Shown piece by piece: positions 33,266 to 40,864 of a stretch of 64,000 bases of DNA. The number at the start of each line of letters is the position of its first letter. The first letter of the stretch is position 1. This stretch comes from Claveliimonas monacensis (GTDB lineage: Bacteria > Bacillota > Clostridia > Lachnospirales > Lachnospiraceae), in NCBI RefSeq assembly GCF_014982975.1, contig NZ_JADCKL010000008.1, positions 37,161-101,160 on the forward strand, read 5' to 3'. The notes beneath the pieces are model-generated. The model was given only the letters and a program-made list of their open reading frames with translations. It was not told the DNA's origin and did not search any database. A program made the translations under genes and the position numbers.

Positions 33266-35746
33266 CTATAGGTATCTTCCTGTCACGCTCTGCGCACTTG
33301 CCTTAATCTCTTCCGGCGTTCCGGCTGCCACAATCCGCCCGCCGCTCTCCCCGCCGCCGGGGCCCATGTCGATGACGTAGTCTGCGCTGCGGATCACGTC
33401 CAGGTCGTGCTCAATGACAATGATAGTGGCGCCCTGGCTGATGAGTGTCTGGAAGACGAGAAGGAGGGTCTGCACGTCCAGAGGGTGGAGGCCGATGGTG
33501 GGCTCGTCAAAGACAAAGACGGAGTCCCTCTGGGGGCGGCCCATCTCGCTGGCCAGTTTCAGCCGCTGGGCCTCTCCGCCGGAGAGCCCCGGGGTCTCCT
33601 CGCCCAGAGTCAGGTAGCCCAGTCCCAGGTCTTTTAAGATCTGCAGACGCTGACTGACGTTTTTCAGATGACAGCAGACATCCAGCGCGGTGTTCACATC
33701 CATGGCCATCAGCTCCGGCAGAGAGAAGGACTTCCCCTCCTTGTTCGCATATCGGATCTGTGCGGCCTCCTTGCTGTACCGGGAGCCCCGGCATCCGGGG
33801 CAGGTGACTTCCACATCCGGCAGGAACTGCACATCCAGGCTGATGACGCCGGTGCCGTCGCAGACCGGACAGCGCAGCTTCCCTGTGTTGTAGGAAAAGT
33901 CCCCTGCCTTGTAGCCGGCTTCTTTTGCGCCCGGTGTCCTGGCAAATGTCTTCCGCAGCTCATCGTGGACATTGGCGTAGGTGGCTACGGTGGAGCGGAT
34001 GTTGATGCCGATGGGGGTGGCGTCGATGAGTTTTACCTGTCCGATCCCATCCGCCTCCAGGGAACGCACGTGTTCCGGCAGTTTTCTGCCCTTGATCTGT
34101 GCCTCCAGGGCGGGGATCAGGCTCTCCAGGATGAGGGTGGTCTTGCCGGAGCCGGATACGCCGGTGACAGCAGTGAGCCGTCCTTTTGGGATGTCTGCCT
34201 CCAGCGGCTTTACGGTGTGGATGGAACCGGTGGAGAGGTGGATGCGGCCGTGGGAGAACATGTCAGAGGCCGGAGCCTGCTCCCGCCGGAAGCCGTCTGT
34301 CCTGCCGGCCAGGAAGGGGCCGATCATGGAGCCGGGATCTGCCATGATCTGGGGAATACTGCCCTGAGCGATGACATGGCCGCCCTTCAGGCCAGCCTCC
34401 GGCCCCATCTCCACGATCCAGTCGGCCTCTGACAGGATCTGTGTGTCATGGTCCACCAGTACGATGGAATTGCCGTCTGCTATGAGGTCGTGCATAACCC
34501 CTTTCAGCCCTTCGATGTTGGCGGGGTGCAGGCCGATGGAGGGCTCGTCCAGCACGTAGAGCACCCCGGTGGTGCGGTTGCGGACAGCACGGGCCAGCTG
34601 CATCCGCTGGCGCTCCCCGGTGGAGAGGGTGGAGGAAGCGCGGTCCAGGGAAAGGTAGCCAAGGCCCAGGTCCATGAGCCGCCGGGCGGGGGTGTGGAAG
34701 GACTCGCAGATACTCTCTGCCATGGGGCGCATCTCCTCCGGCAGGGAGGCGGGGACGCCGGACACCCAGCCAGCCAGATCCGCAAGCGGCATCCGGCACA
34801 CCTCATCCAGGGAGCAGCCCCGCAGCCGGGGCGCTCTTGCTTTTTGGGAGAGTCGGGTCCCGCCGCAGTCCGGGCAGACCTCCTCCTTTAAGAATTTTTC
34901 CACCCGCTTCATGCCTTTTTCGTCCTTCACCTTGGAGAGGGCGTTCTCCACGGTGTACACAGCATTAAAATAAGTAAAATCAAGCTCCGCCGCCTGGTTG
35001 GAGCTTTTTGCCTTGTAGAGGATATGCTTTTTCTCGGCGGGCCCGTTGTAGACAATGTCCTTCTCCCTGTCTGTCAGCTGGCAGAAGGGCACGTCCGTGC
35101 GCACTCCCATCTCCCGGCAGACGTCGGTCATAAGCGACCACATGAGGGAGTTCCAGGGAGCCACGGCGCCCTGGTCGATGGTGAGGGTCTCGTCCGGTAC
35201 AAGGGTAGAGCGGTCCACTGTCCGGACGATCCCGGTCCCGTCACAGGAAGGGCAGGCCCCCTGGCTGTTGAAAGCCAGTTCTTCTGCAGAGGGAGCGTAG
35301 AAGGAGGCGCCGCAGTCCGGGCAGACCAGCTCCTGCTCGGCGGCCACCTTCAGGGTAGGCTGCAGGCAGCAGCCGCAGGAAGGACAGCGGTGGCTGGCCA
35401 GCCTGGAGAACATGAGCCGGAGGCTGTTCAGAAGCTCGCTGCCGGTCCCGAAGGTGCTGCGGATGCCGGGGACAGCCGGGCGCTGGTGGAGGGCCAGAGC
35501 TGCCGGCACGTAGAGCACATCATCCACATCGGCTTTGGCCGCCTGGGTCATCCTGCGCCTTGTGTAGGTGGAAAGGGCGTCCAGATACCGCCTGGATCCT
35601 TCCGCGTAGAGGACACCCAGGGCCAGGGAGGATTTGCCGGAGCCGGACACGCCGGCGATCCCCACGATCTTGTTCAGAGGGATATCTACATCTATATTTT
35701 TCAGATTGTGAACCCGGGCGCCCCGGATCTTCATCTTATCGATCAT
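33266..35746 (-). CDS. Class II UvrA-like ABC ATPase (lacks UvrB-binding domain)
   Basis: ATG at 35746 on the minus strand, AAAGGAA upstream. The 826-residue protein has two ABC modules (Walker A GVSGSGKSSLA and GVSGSGKTTLI; signatures LSTGERQRMQLARA and LSGGEAQRLKLA; Walker B VLDEPSIGLHP and VFDEPTIGLHP) and CxxC zinc modules (CPSC, CPDCGGTRLS, CPVCDGTG). Only about 50 residues separate RLMFSRLASHRC from ACPSCDGTG, where UvrA has well over 100, so the UvrB-binding domain is missing. Such UvrA2 proteins are implicated in DNA-damage or DNA-binding-drug tolerance rather than canonical excision. Monocistronic; no uvrB nearby. Confidence 0.9.
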   Translation of the reverse strand: MIDKMKIRGARVHNLKNIDVDIPLNKIVGIAGVSGSGKSSLALGVLYAEGSRRYLDALSTYTRRRMTQAAKADVDDVLYVPAALALHQRPAVPGIRSTFGTGSELLNSLRLMFSRLASHRCPSCGCCLQPTLKVAAEQELVCPDCGASFYAPSAEELAFNSQGACPSCDGTGIVRTVDRSTLVPDETLTIDQGAVAPWNSLMWSLMTDVCREMGVRTDVPFCQLTDREKDIVYNGPAEKKHILYKAKSSNQAAELDFTYFNAVYTVENALSKVKDEKGMKRVEKFLKEEVCPDCGGTRLSQKARAPRLRGCSLDEVCRMPLADLAGWVSGVPASLPEEMRPMAESICESFHTPARRLMDLGLGYLSLDRASSTLSTGERQRMQLARAVRNRTTGVLYVLDEPSIGLHPANIEGLKGVMHDLIADGNSIVLVDHDTQILSEADWIVEMGPEAGLKGGHVIAQGSIPQIMADPGSMIGPFLAGRTDGFRREQAPASDMFSHGRIHLSTGSIHTVKPLEADIPKGRLTAVTGVSGSGKTTLILESLIPALEAQIKGRKLPEHVRSLEADGIGQVKLIDATPIGINIRSTVATYANVHDELRKTFARTPGAKEAGYKAGDFSYNTGKLRCPVCDGTGVISLDVQFLPDVEVTCPGCRGSRYSKEAAQIRYANKEGKSFSLPELMAMDVNTALDVCCHLKNVSQRLQILKDLGLGYLTLGEETPGLSGGEAQRLKLASEMGRPQRDSVFVFDEPTIGLHPLDVQTLLLVFQTLISQGATIIVIEHDLDVIRSADYVIDMGPGGGESGGRIVAAGTPEEIKASAQSVTGRYL

Positions 35747-35840
35747 CTGTCATCATTTCCTTTCTGAGGTGGTTCTGTATTATAGTATAATCCAATCTGA
35801 GACAGGAAAAAAGTGTTATTAAAATAACATAAAAAATCTA

Positions 35841-35869
35841 TTGTAAATAAAAAATATTCATTATAAAAT
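35841..35869 (+). promoter_or_regulatory. Promoter of the SDR gene
   Basis: TTGTAA (35841-35846), 17 bases, TAAAAT (35864-35869), in the AT-rich gap divergent from the uvrA-like gene. Confidence 0.6.
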
Positions 35870-35926
35870 GTATTTAACAGACAATAATAAGAAAATAATA
35901 TAAAAATCAGACGAGGAGGAATGTGT

Positions 35927-36670
35927 ATGCTCAAAAATAAAGTGGCAATTGTGACAGGAGGAACCCGCGGAATTGGATATGCAACGGTTGAGAAGTTCCT
36001 GGAAAACGGAGCAAAGGTTGTCTTGTTCGGTTCCCGCCAGGAGACCGTTGACAAAGCCCTGGCATCTCTGAAAGCGGAAAACCCGGCATGGGAAGTGTAC
36101 GGCGCCTGGCCGGATCTGGCGGATGCCGAGGCGGTGGCCTGGGAGATCGGAAAGGTCAAAGAGACATTGGGAAAGATCGATATCCTGGTAAACAACGCCG
36201 GCATGTCGGACAGCACACCTATTGACAACTACACGGCGCAGCAGTTTGCAAAAGTGATGCAGTTAAATGTAAGCGCCATGATGAACTGCATCATGCCCAC
36301 AGTGAAGATCATGAAAGAGCAGGGAGGCGGATGCATCCTGAATACCAGCTCCATGGTCAGCATCTGTGGACAGCCCTCGGGCGTGGCTTACCCCACAAGC
36401 AAATCTGCCGTGAACGGACTTACCTGGTCCCTGGCAAGGGAGCTTGGCCCAAGCCGCATCCGGGTCAACGCTGTGGCGCCGGGTATTACAAAGACAGACA
36501 TGGTGGCGGCGCTCCCCAAGGAGATGATAGATCCTCTGATCAACGCCATCCCGCTCCGCCGGGTAGGCGAGCCAGAAGACATTGCCAATGCTTTCCTTTT
36601 CCTGGCCAGCGATATGGCCTCCTATGTGACAGGAGAGATCTTATCTGTGGACGGGGCGATGAGGACGTAG
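35927..36670 (+). CDS. Short-chain dehydrogenase/reductase (FabG- or HSDH-like)
   Basis: ATG 35927 chosen over 35921 because GGAGGA ends directly before the latter. The 247-residue protein has the Rossmann motif TGGTRGIG, the NNAG motif, catalytic Ser in LNTSSMVS and Tyr/Lys in YPTSKSAVNG. An Arg after beta-strand 2 (FGSRQE) favours NADP(H). It is not in a fatty-acid operon, so FabG is unlikely. SDRs of this kind in Lachnospiraceae include hydroxysteroid dehydrogenases, but sequence alone does not give the substrate. Confidence 0.85.
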   Translation: MLKNKVAIVTGGTRGIGYATVEKFLENGAKVVLFGSRQETVDKALASLKAENPAWEVYGAWPDLADAEAVAWEIGKVKETLGKIDILVNNAGMSDSTPIDNYTAQQFAKVMQLNVSAMMNCIMPTVKIMKEQGGGCILNTSSMVSICGQPSGVAYPTSKSAVNGLTWSLARELGPSRIRVNAVAPGITKTDMVAALPKEMIDPLINAIPLRRVGEPEDIANAFLFLASDMASYVTGEILSVDGAMRT

Positions 36671-36695
36671 AAGAGACAATTGAGAGAACATAAAA

Positions 36696-36721
36696 GGGAG
36701 GCTTGATTTTTCAAGCCTCCC
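36696..36721. terminator. Terminator after the SDR gene
   Basis: GGGAGGCTTGA (36696-36706) pairs perfectly with its complement (36711-36721) across TTTT. The T-run is stronger on the minus strand. Confidence 0.7.
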
Positions 36722-36828
36722 TGCTCTTGCCTATGATCACCAGTTTTGTCAATCACTCCCGGCAGTTCCTTCCCGCCGGAAAGTGTGCTATAGTAAAGAC
36801 AATGATGAAAAACAGGAGATGCGTGGAA

Positions 36829-38211
36829 ATGACAAAAAAACTGACTTTCAGAGAGACCATATTTGTAGCCAGCATGCTGTTTGGCATGTTTTTCGGGGCG
36901 GGGAATCTGATCTTTCCCGTGTCCATGGGGCAGATGGCGGGCAGCCATATCTGGCAGGCCGCGGCAGGCTTTCTCATTACCGGTGTGGGCCTGCCCCTTC
37001 TGGGTGTGGCCGCCCTGGGCATCAGCCGGGAAACAGGACTTCTGGGGCTGGGGAGCCGGGTGGGAAGAGGATACGGTATGTTCTTCACCTGTGCGCTCTA
37101 CCTGACGATAGGGCCATTTTTTGCCATACCCAGATGCGCCAGTGTCTCCTATACTGTGGGGATGGAAGGCATACTTGCGGGGGAGGGGAGCTTCCTTTTT
37201 CAGGCAGCGTTTTCGTTTACTTTCTTTGCGGCGGTCCTGTTTTTTGCCCTCAGGCCGGGGCAGATCATGACATGGATCGGGAAAGTGCTGAACCCTCTCT
37301 TTCTTGCATTTCTTGCCGTCCTTGTTGTGCGGGCACTGACTGCGCCCATGGGTGGTGTCCGTGAGGCGATCCCCTCCGGAGACTATGTGGAGAGCGCCTT
37401 TTCTACAGGACTACTGGAGGGTTACAATACCATGGATGCTCTGGCGGGGCTTGCCTTTGGCATCGTGGTCATCGATGTCATCAGAGGGCTGGGAGTGACA
37501 GAGCCGGAAGAGGTGGCGAAAAGCACGGTGAAAGCAGGGATATTCAGCTCTGTACTGATGGCAGTCATCTATCTCCTTGTCTCTGTCATGGGAACCCAGA
37601 GTACCGGACAGCTGGAAGTGAGCAGCAACGGCGGGGAAGCCCTGGCCCGGATCGCGGACAGCTACTTTGGCGGTGGCGGCGCCTTTATCCTGGCGGTGAT
37701 CGTCACGGTGGCCTGCCTGAAGACGGCAGTGGGGCTTATCACGAGCTGTGGGGAAACCTTTGCGGAGATGTTCCCGGGAGGGCCGTCCTATCACGTCTGG
37801 GCGGTAGTCTTCTGCGTGGGCTCCTTCCTGGTAGCCAACCTGGGGCTGGATGCCATTATTGCCTACTCCCTTCCGGTCCTGATGTTCCTCTATCCCCTTG
37901 CCATCGTGCTGGTCCTGCTGACTCTGACGGGCAGATGGTTTGGGAACGACCCGGTTGTCCTAAGGTGGGCGCTGGGCCTTACGGGCGTGGCCGCCCTGTT
38001 TGACGGTCTGGGAGCGCTCCCGGAGGGGACAAGGGCGCTGCTCCATCTGGACGGTCTGACTGCCTCTGCCCTGAAGCTCCTGCCTCTCTCCGGGCAGGGG
38101 TTTGGCTGGGTGTGCCCGGCGTTTCTGGGAACAGCGATCGGCCTTGCCGTACATGCATATGCGGCAGGCGGAAGGGCCGGGAAGCGTGAAAAAACCGGAG
38201 GAGAGCGATGA
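36829..38211 (+). CDS. brnQ: Branched-chain amino acid transporter, BrnQ/LIVCS family
   Basis: ATG at 36829 after CAGGAGAT; earlier in-frame starts (36703, 36802) are less well placed. The 460-residue protein has about twelve membrane helices and the family motifs MLFGMFFGAGNLIFP, GISRETGLLGLGSRVG and the sodium-linked TIGPFFAIPR. It imports Leu, Ile and Val with Na+ or H+. TATAGT (36789-36794) with an upstream TG is a probable -10. Its stop codon overlaps the start of a response-regulator gene (ATGA), an odd pairing. Confidence 0.93.
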   Translation: MTKKLTFRETIFVASMLFGMFFGAGNLIFPVSMGQMAGSHIWQAAAGFLITGVGLPLLGVAALGISRETGLLGLGSRVGRGYGMFFTCALYLTIGPFFAIPRCASVSYTVGMEGILAGEGSFLFQAAFSFTFFAAVLFFALRPGQIMTWIGKVLNPLFLAFLAVLVVRALTAPMGGVREAIPSGDYVESAFSTGLLEGYNTMDALAGLAFGIVVIDVIRGLGVTEPEEVAKSTVKAGIFSSVLMAVIYLLVSVMGTQSTGQLEVSSNGGEALARIADSYFGGGGAFILAVIVTVACLKTAVGLITSCGETFAEMFPGGPSYHVWAVVFCVGSFLVANLGLDAIIAYSLPVLMFLYPLAIVLVLLTLTGRWFGNDPVVLRWALGLTGVAALFDGLGALPEGTRALLHLDGLTASALKLLPLSGQGFGWVCPAFLGTAIGLAVHAYAAGGRAGKREKTGGER

Positions 38212-38876
38212 CAAAGATCTGGTACGTGGAAGACGATGCGCAGATATCCTGCATGGTAAAAGAATATCTGGAAGAGAGAGACTGCCAGGTAATGGTGTAC
38301 GACAGGCCAGAGGCAGTCAGAGAGGTTTTTGAGGCGGAGAAGATCCCGGACCTGCTTATTCTGGACTGGAACATACCGGGCGGCAGCGGGATGGAGCTGT
38401 GCCGCTGGATACGGGCCAGATGGCGGGAACTTCCTGTTATCTTTCTTACGGTCCGCGGTGATACACGGGATATTGTGAACGGACTGGGAGGCGGCGCCGA
38501 TGATTATATGACCAAACCGTTTGAGCTGGAAGTCCTCTATTCCCGTATACTGGCGCTGTTAAGAAGAACAGGAGGCAGCCCGGGCCAAATCCTTGTCTGC
38601 GGAGAGATCCGGCTGGACAGAAGCCGGATGGAAGTCTGGAGCGGCGGCAGAAAGGTACCTGTCAGTCAGACAGAATACCAGATCCTTCTGCTCCTGATGG
38701 AGAATATAGGAAGGACAGTTACAAGACAGAGCCTGCTGGGGCAGGTCTGGGACAGTAACGGCAGCTACGTTAATGACAATACGCTGACTGTGGCTGTGAA
38801 ACGTTTGCGGGAAAAGCTGGGACACCCGGCATGTTTCAGGACAGTCCGCAGCTTTGGATACAGGATGGAAATGTGA
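38208..38876 (+). CDS. OmpR-family response regulator
   Basis: ATG at 38208 overlaps the brnQ stop. The 222-residue protein has a receiver domain with phospho-acceptor Asp53 (LLILDWNIPG), acidic residues EDD at 8-10, Thr in FLTVRG and Lys in MTKPF, followed by a winged-helix DNA-binding domain (about 125-222; LLMENIGRTVTRQSLL, NTLTVAVKRLREKLG, SFGYRMEM). It pairs with the histidine kinase 20 bases downstream and probably controls the ABC exporter after that. Confidence 0.93.
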   Translation: MTKIWYVEDDAQISCMVKEYLEERDCQVMVYDRPEAVREVFEAEKIPDLLILDWNIPGGSGMELCRWIRARWRELPVIFLTVRGDTRDIVNGLGGGADDYMTKPFELEVLYSRILALLRRTGGSPGQILVCGEIRLDRSRMEVWSGGRKVPVSQTEYQILLLLMENIGRTVTRQSLLGQVWDSNGSYVNDNTLTVAVKRLREKLGHPACFRTVRSFGYRMEM

Positions 38877-38896
38877 GTGGATAAGGGAGGAACAGG

Positions 38897-40075
38897 ATGC
38901 GGGTAAAAAAAGAAAAGGCAGGCGTATTTCTGTCTGTCATGGCCGCTTTTCTGGCAGCAGCTGCACTGCTGACAGTACTGATGGGCAGTTATTTTGCGGA
39001 AAGGCAGTTTGACCTTCTGGGAGAGGTCTGCCGGGAAGTGGTGCAGCAGTCGCCGCAGTCCGGCAGTGCTGTGATCAATGCGCTGAAGAGTGCAGGTGAG
39101 GCCGGTGAAAGGACAGGGGCAGAGTACCTGCAGGGTTACGGCTACAGTGCGGATGATTTTGACAAGGGGTACAGCAGGATGTATGCAGCGGCAGGGACGG
39201 GCTTCCTGGCTACGTGCCTGCTGTTTCTTTCTGCCTTTTTTCTGGAGAGAAGGAGGATGGCCCGGCAGGTGGAAGAGCTGATCCGGTATCTGGAGCAGGC
39301 CGGTACCGGGCGGCAGGGGCTGCTGGGGCGGCGCCGGGAAGATGCATTTTCCGGACTGAGGGATGAGATGTACAAGACAGTGACAGCCCTGCAGCAGACA
39401 AGGGACAGGGCCCGGGAGACAAAAAATATGTTTGCCGCGAACCTGGCAAATATAGCTCATCAGATGAAGACGCCGGTAACGGCCATCTCTCTGTGCATAC
39501 AGAGGATGAAGGAGAAGAACACGCTGGAGTATCTGGCCTCCGTGGAGCGGCAGATTGACCGCCTCACCCGTCTGGAGGAGGCGCTGCTTCTGATGTCCCG
39601 CATGGATGCAGGGGCGCTGGAGTTTCAGAAAAAAGAGGTGGATGTGTTCACTGTCCTTGAAATGGCGGCGGAAAATCTGGAGGATCTGAGCTTGAGGAAA
39701 AAGGTGGCTGTCCATGTGCCGGAGCAGCCGTTGGTCTGCGCCTGGCTGGATCCGGACTGGACTGTGGAGGCGGTTATGAATCTGATGAAAAACTGTCTGG
39801 AACACAGCCCGGAAGGCGGCGCTGTTTGCTGTGACTGGGAGGACAATCCTCTCTATGTCCGGATCCGTATATGGGATGAGGGAAAAGGGTTTTTCGGGAA
39901 AGATCTGCCCCATCTGTTTGAACGGTTTTACAGGGGAGAAGAGGCCGGAAGGGATGGCATCGGCATCGGTCTTTACCTGGCAAAGGAGATCCTGGAAGCA
40001 CAGAACGGAGCCCTGGAGGCATACAACAGGCCCGGCGGGGGAGCCTGCTTTGAGATCCGGCTGTACCATCGTTAG
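38897..40075 (+). CDS. Membrane sensor histidine kinase
   Basis: ATG at 38897 after GGAGGAACAGG. The 392-residue protein has two membrane helices (about 10-30 and 97-115) around a short extracytoplasmic loop of about 65 residues, the dimerisation/H-box ANIAHQMKTPVTAI with His188, N-box NLMKNCLEHSPEGG, and G-boxes DEGKGFF and GIGIGLYLAKEI. The layout matches kinases associated with FtsX-type exporters. The loop is too short for a typical ligand-binding domain, so the transporter itself may help sense the signal, as in Bce modules. Confidence 0.93.
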   Translation: MRVKKEKAGVFLSVMAAFLAAAALLTVLMGSYFAERQFDLLGEVCREVVQQSPQSGSAVINALKSAGEAGERTGAEYLQGYGYSADDFDKGYSRMYAAAGTGFLATCLLFLSAFFLERRRMARQVEELIRYLEQAGTGRQGLLGRRREDAFSGLRDEMYKTVTALQQTRDRARETKNMFAANLANIAHQMKTPVTAISLCIQRMKEKNTLEYLASVERQIDRLTRLEEALLLMSRMDAGALEFQKKEVDVFTVLEMAAENLEDLSLRKKVAVHVPEQPLVCAWLDPDWTVEAVMNLMKNCLEHSPEGGAVCCDWEDNPLYVRIRIWDEGKGFFGKDLPHLFERFYRGEEAGRDGIGIGLYLAKEILEAQNGALEAYNRPGGGACFEIRLYHR

Positions 40076-40096
40076 ATAACTTTTTCCATAAAATGC

Positions 40097-40129
40097 TGTC
40101 ACCGGAATGTCACTTTGTTCTGTTATGAT
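40097..40129 (+). promoter_or_regulatory. Likely activator-dependent promoter of the ABC exporter
   Basis: Two direct copies of TGTCAC (40097-40102 and 40108-40113), 11 bases apart, precede TATGAT (40124-40129), and there is no good -35. This is the usual arrangement for an OmpR-type regulator dimer, plausibly the one encoded at 38208. Confidence 0.55.
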
Positions 40130-40178
40130 AAAGAAAAATGGCGATGGACCATCAGACAGAAAAAAAGGGGAGGCGGCT

Positions 40179-40859
40179 ATGGAGATTGTAAAATGTGTCG
40201 GAGTAAAAAAGGTATACGGAGAGGGAGAGGCTCAGGTGGAAGCCCTGCGGGGCATTGATCTGACTGTGGAGAGCGGGGAGTTCCTGGCAGTGGCAGGCGC
40301 GTCAGGCTCGGGCAAATCCACGCTCCTTCACATTCTGGGGAGTGTGGATAAAGCCACGGAGGGAGAAGTCCTTGTGGGCGGAACGGACATTGGCAGGCTT
40401 TCTCCCAGGGAAGCAGCCCTGTACCGGAGAAGGAAAGCAGGGCTTATCTATCAGTTCTATAATCTGATACCCTCTATGACAGTAGAAAGAAATATACAGA
40501 TGCCCCTTCTTCTTGACAAAAGAAAGCCGGATCCCGCGTATTTCCGTCAGATCGTGGAGATGCTCGGGCTTGAGGAAAAGCTGAAAGCGCTGCCCTGGCA
40601 GCTCTCCGGCGGGCAGCAGCAGAGAGCGGCCATCGGGAGAGCTCTCATGGCCAGGCCGCTGCTCCTTCTTGCCGACGAGCCTACGGGAAATCTGGACCGG
40701 AGAAATGCCAGGGAGATCATGGATCTTTTCCATCTCTTTCACAGAAACTTTCACCAGACTATTCTTCTTGTCACCCATGATGAGAAGCTGGCCCTTGAGG
40801 CGGAGCGCATCATCACACTGGAAGACGGGCAGATCGTCAGTGACAGAAAGGTAAGGTGA
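40179..40859 (+). CDS. ABC transporter ATPase (BceA/LolD-like)
   Basis: ATG 40179 after GGGGAGG (40167-40173); an upstream in-frame ATG at 40107 lacks a ribosome binding site. The 226-residue protein has Walker A GASGSGKST, Q-loop YQFYNL, signature LSGGQQQRAA, Walker B LLLADEPTGN and switch VTHDEK. It is 5 bases before the permease gene and directly after the two-component genes, the gene order of peptide-sensing and detoxification modules (BceRS-AB, VncRS types). Confidence 0.93.
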   Translation: MEIVKCVGVKKVYGEGEAQVEALRGIDLTVESGEFLAVAGASGSGKSTLLHILGSVDKATEGEVLVGGTDIGRLSPREAALYRRRKAGLIYQFYNLIPSMTVERNIQMPLLLDKRKPDPAYFRQIVEMLGLEEKLKALPWQLSGGQQQRAAIGRALMARPLLLLADEPTGNLDRRNAREIMDLFHLFHRNFHQTILLVTHDEKLALEAERIITLEDGQIVSDRKVR

Positions 40860-40864
40860 GAACC

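Noticed and set aside
33668..34432. Long plus-strand ORFs (also 35024-35767) opposite the uvrA-like gene
   Set aside because: Shadow frames of a GC-rich gene; products are Gly/Arg-rich with no domains and no ribosome binding sites.
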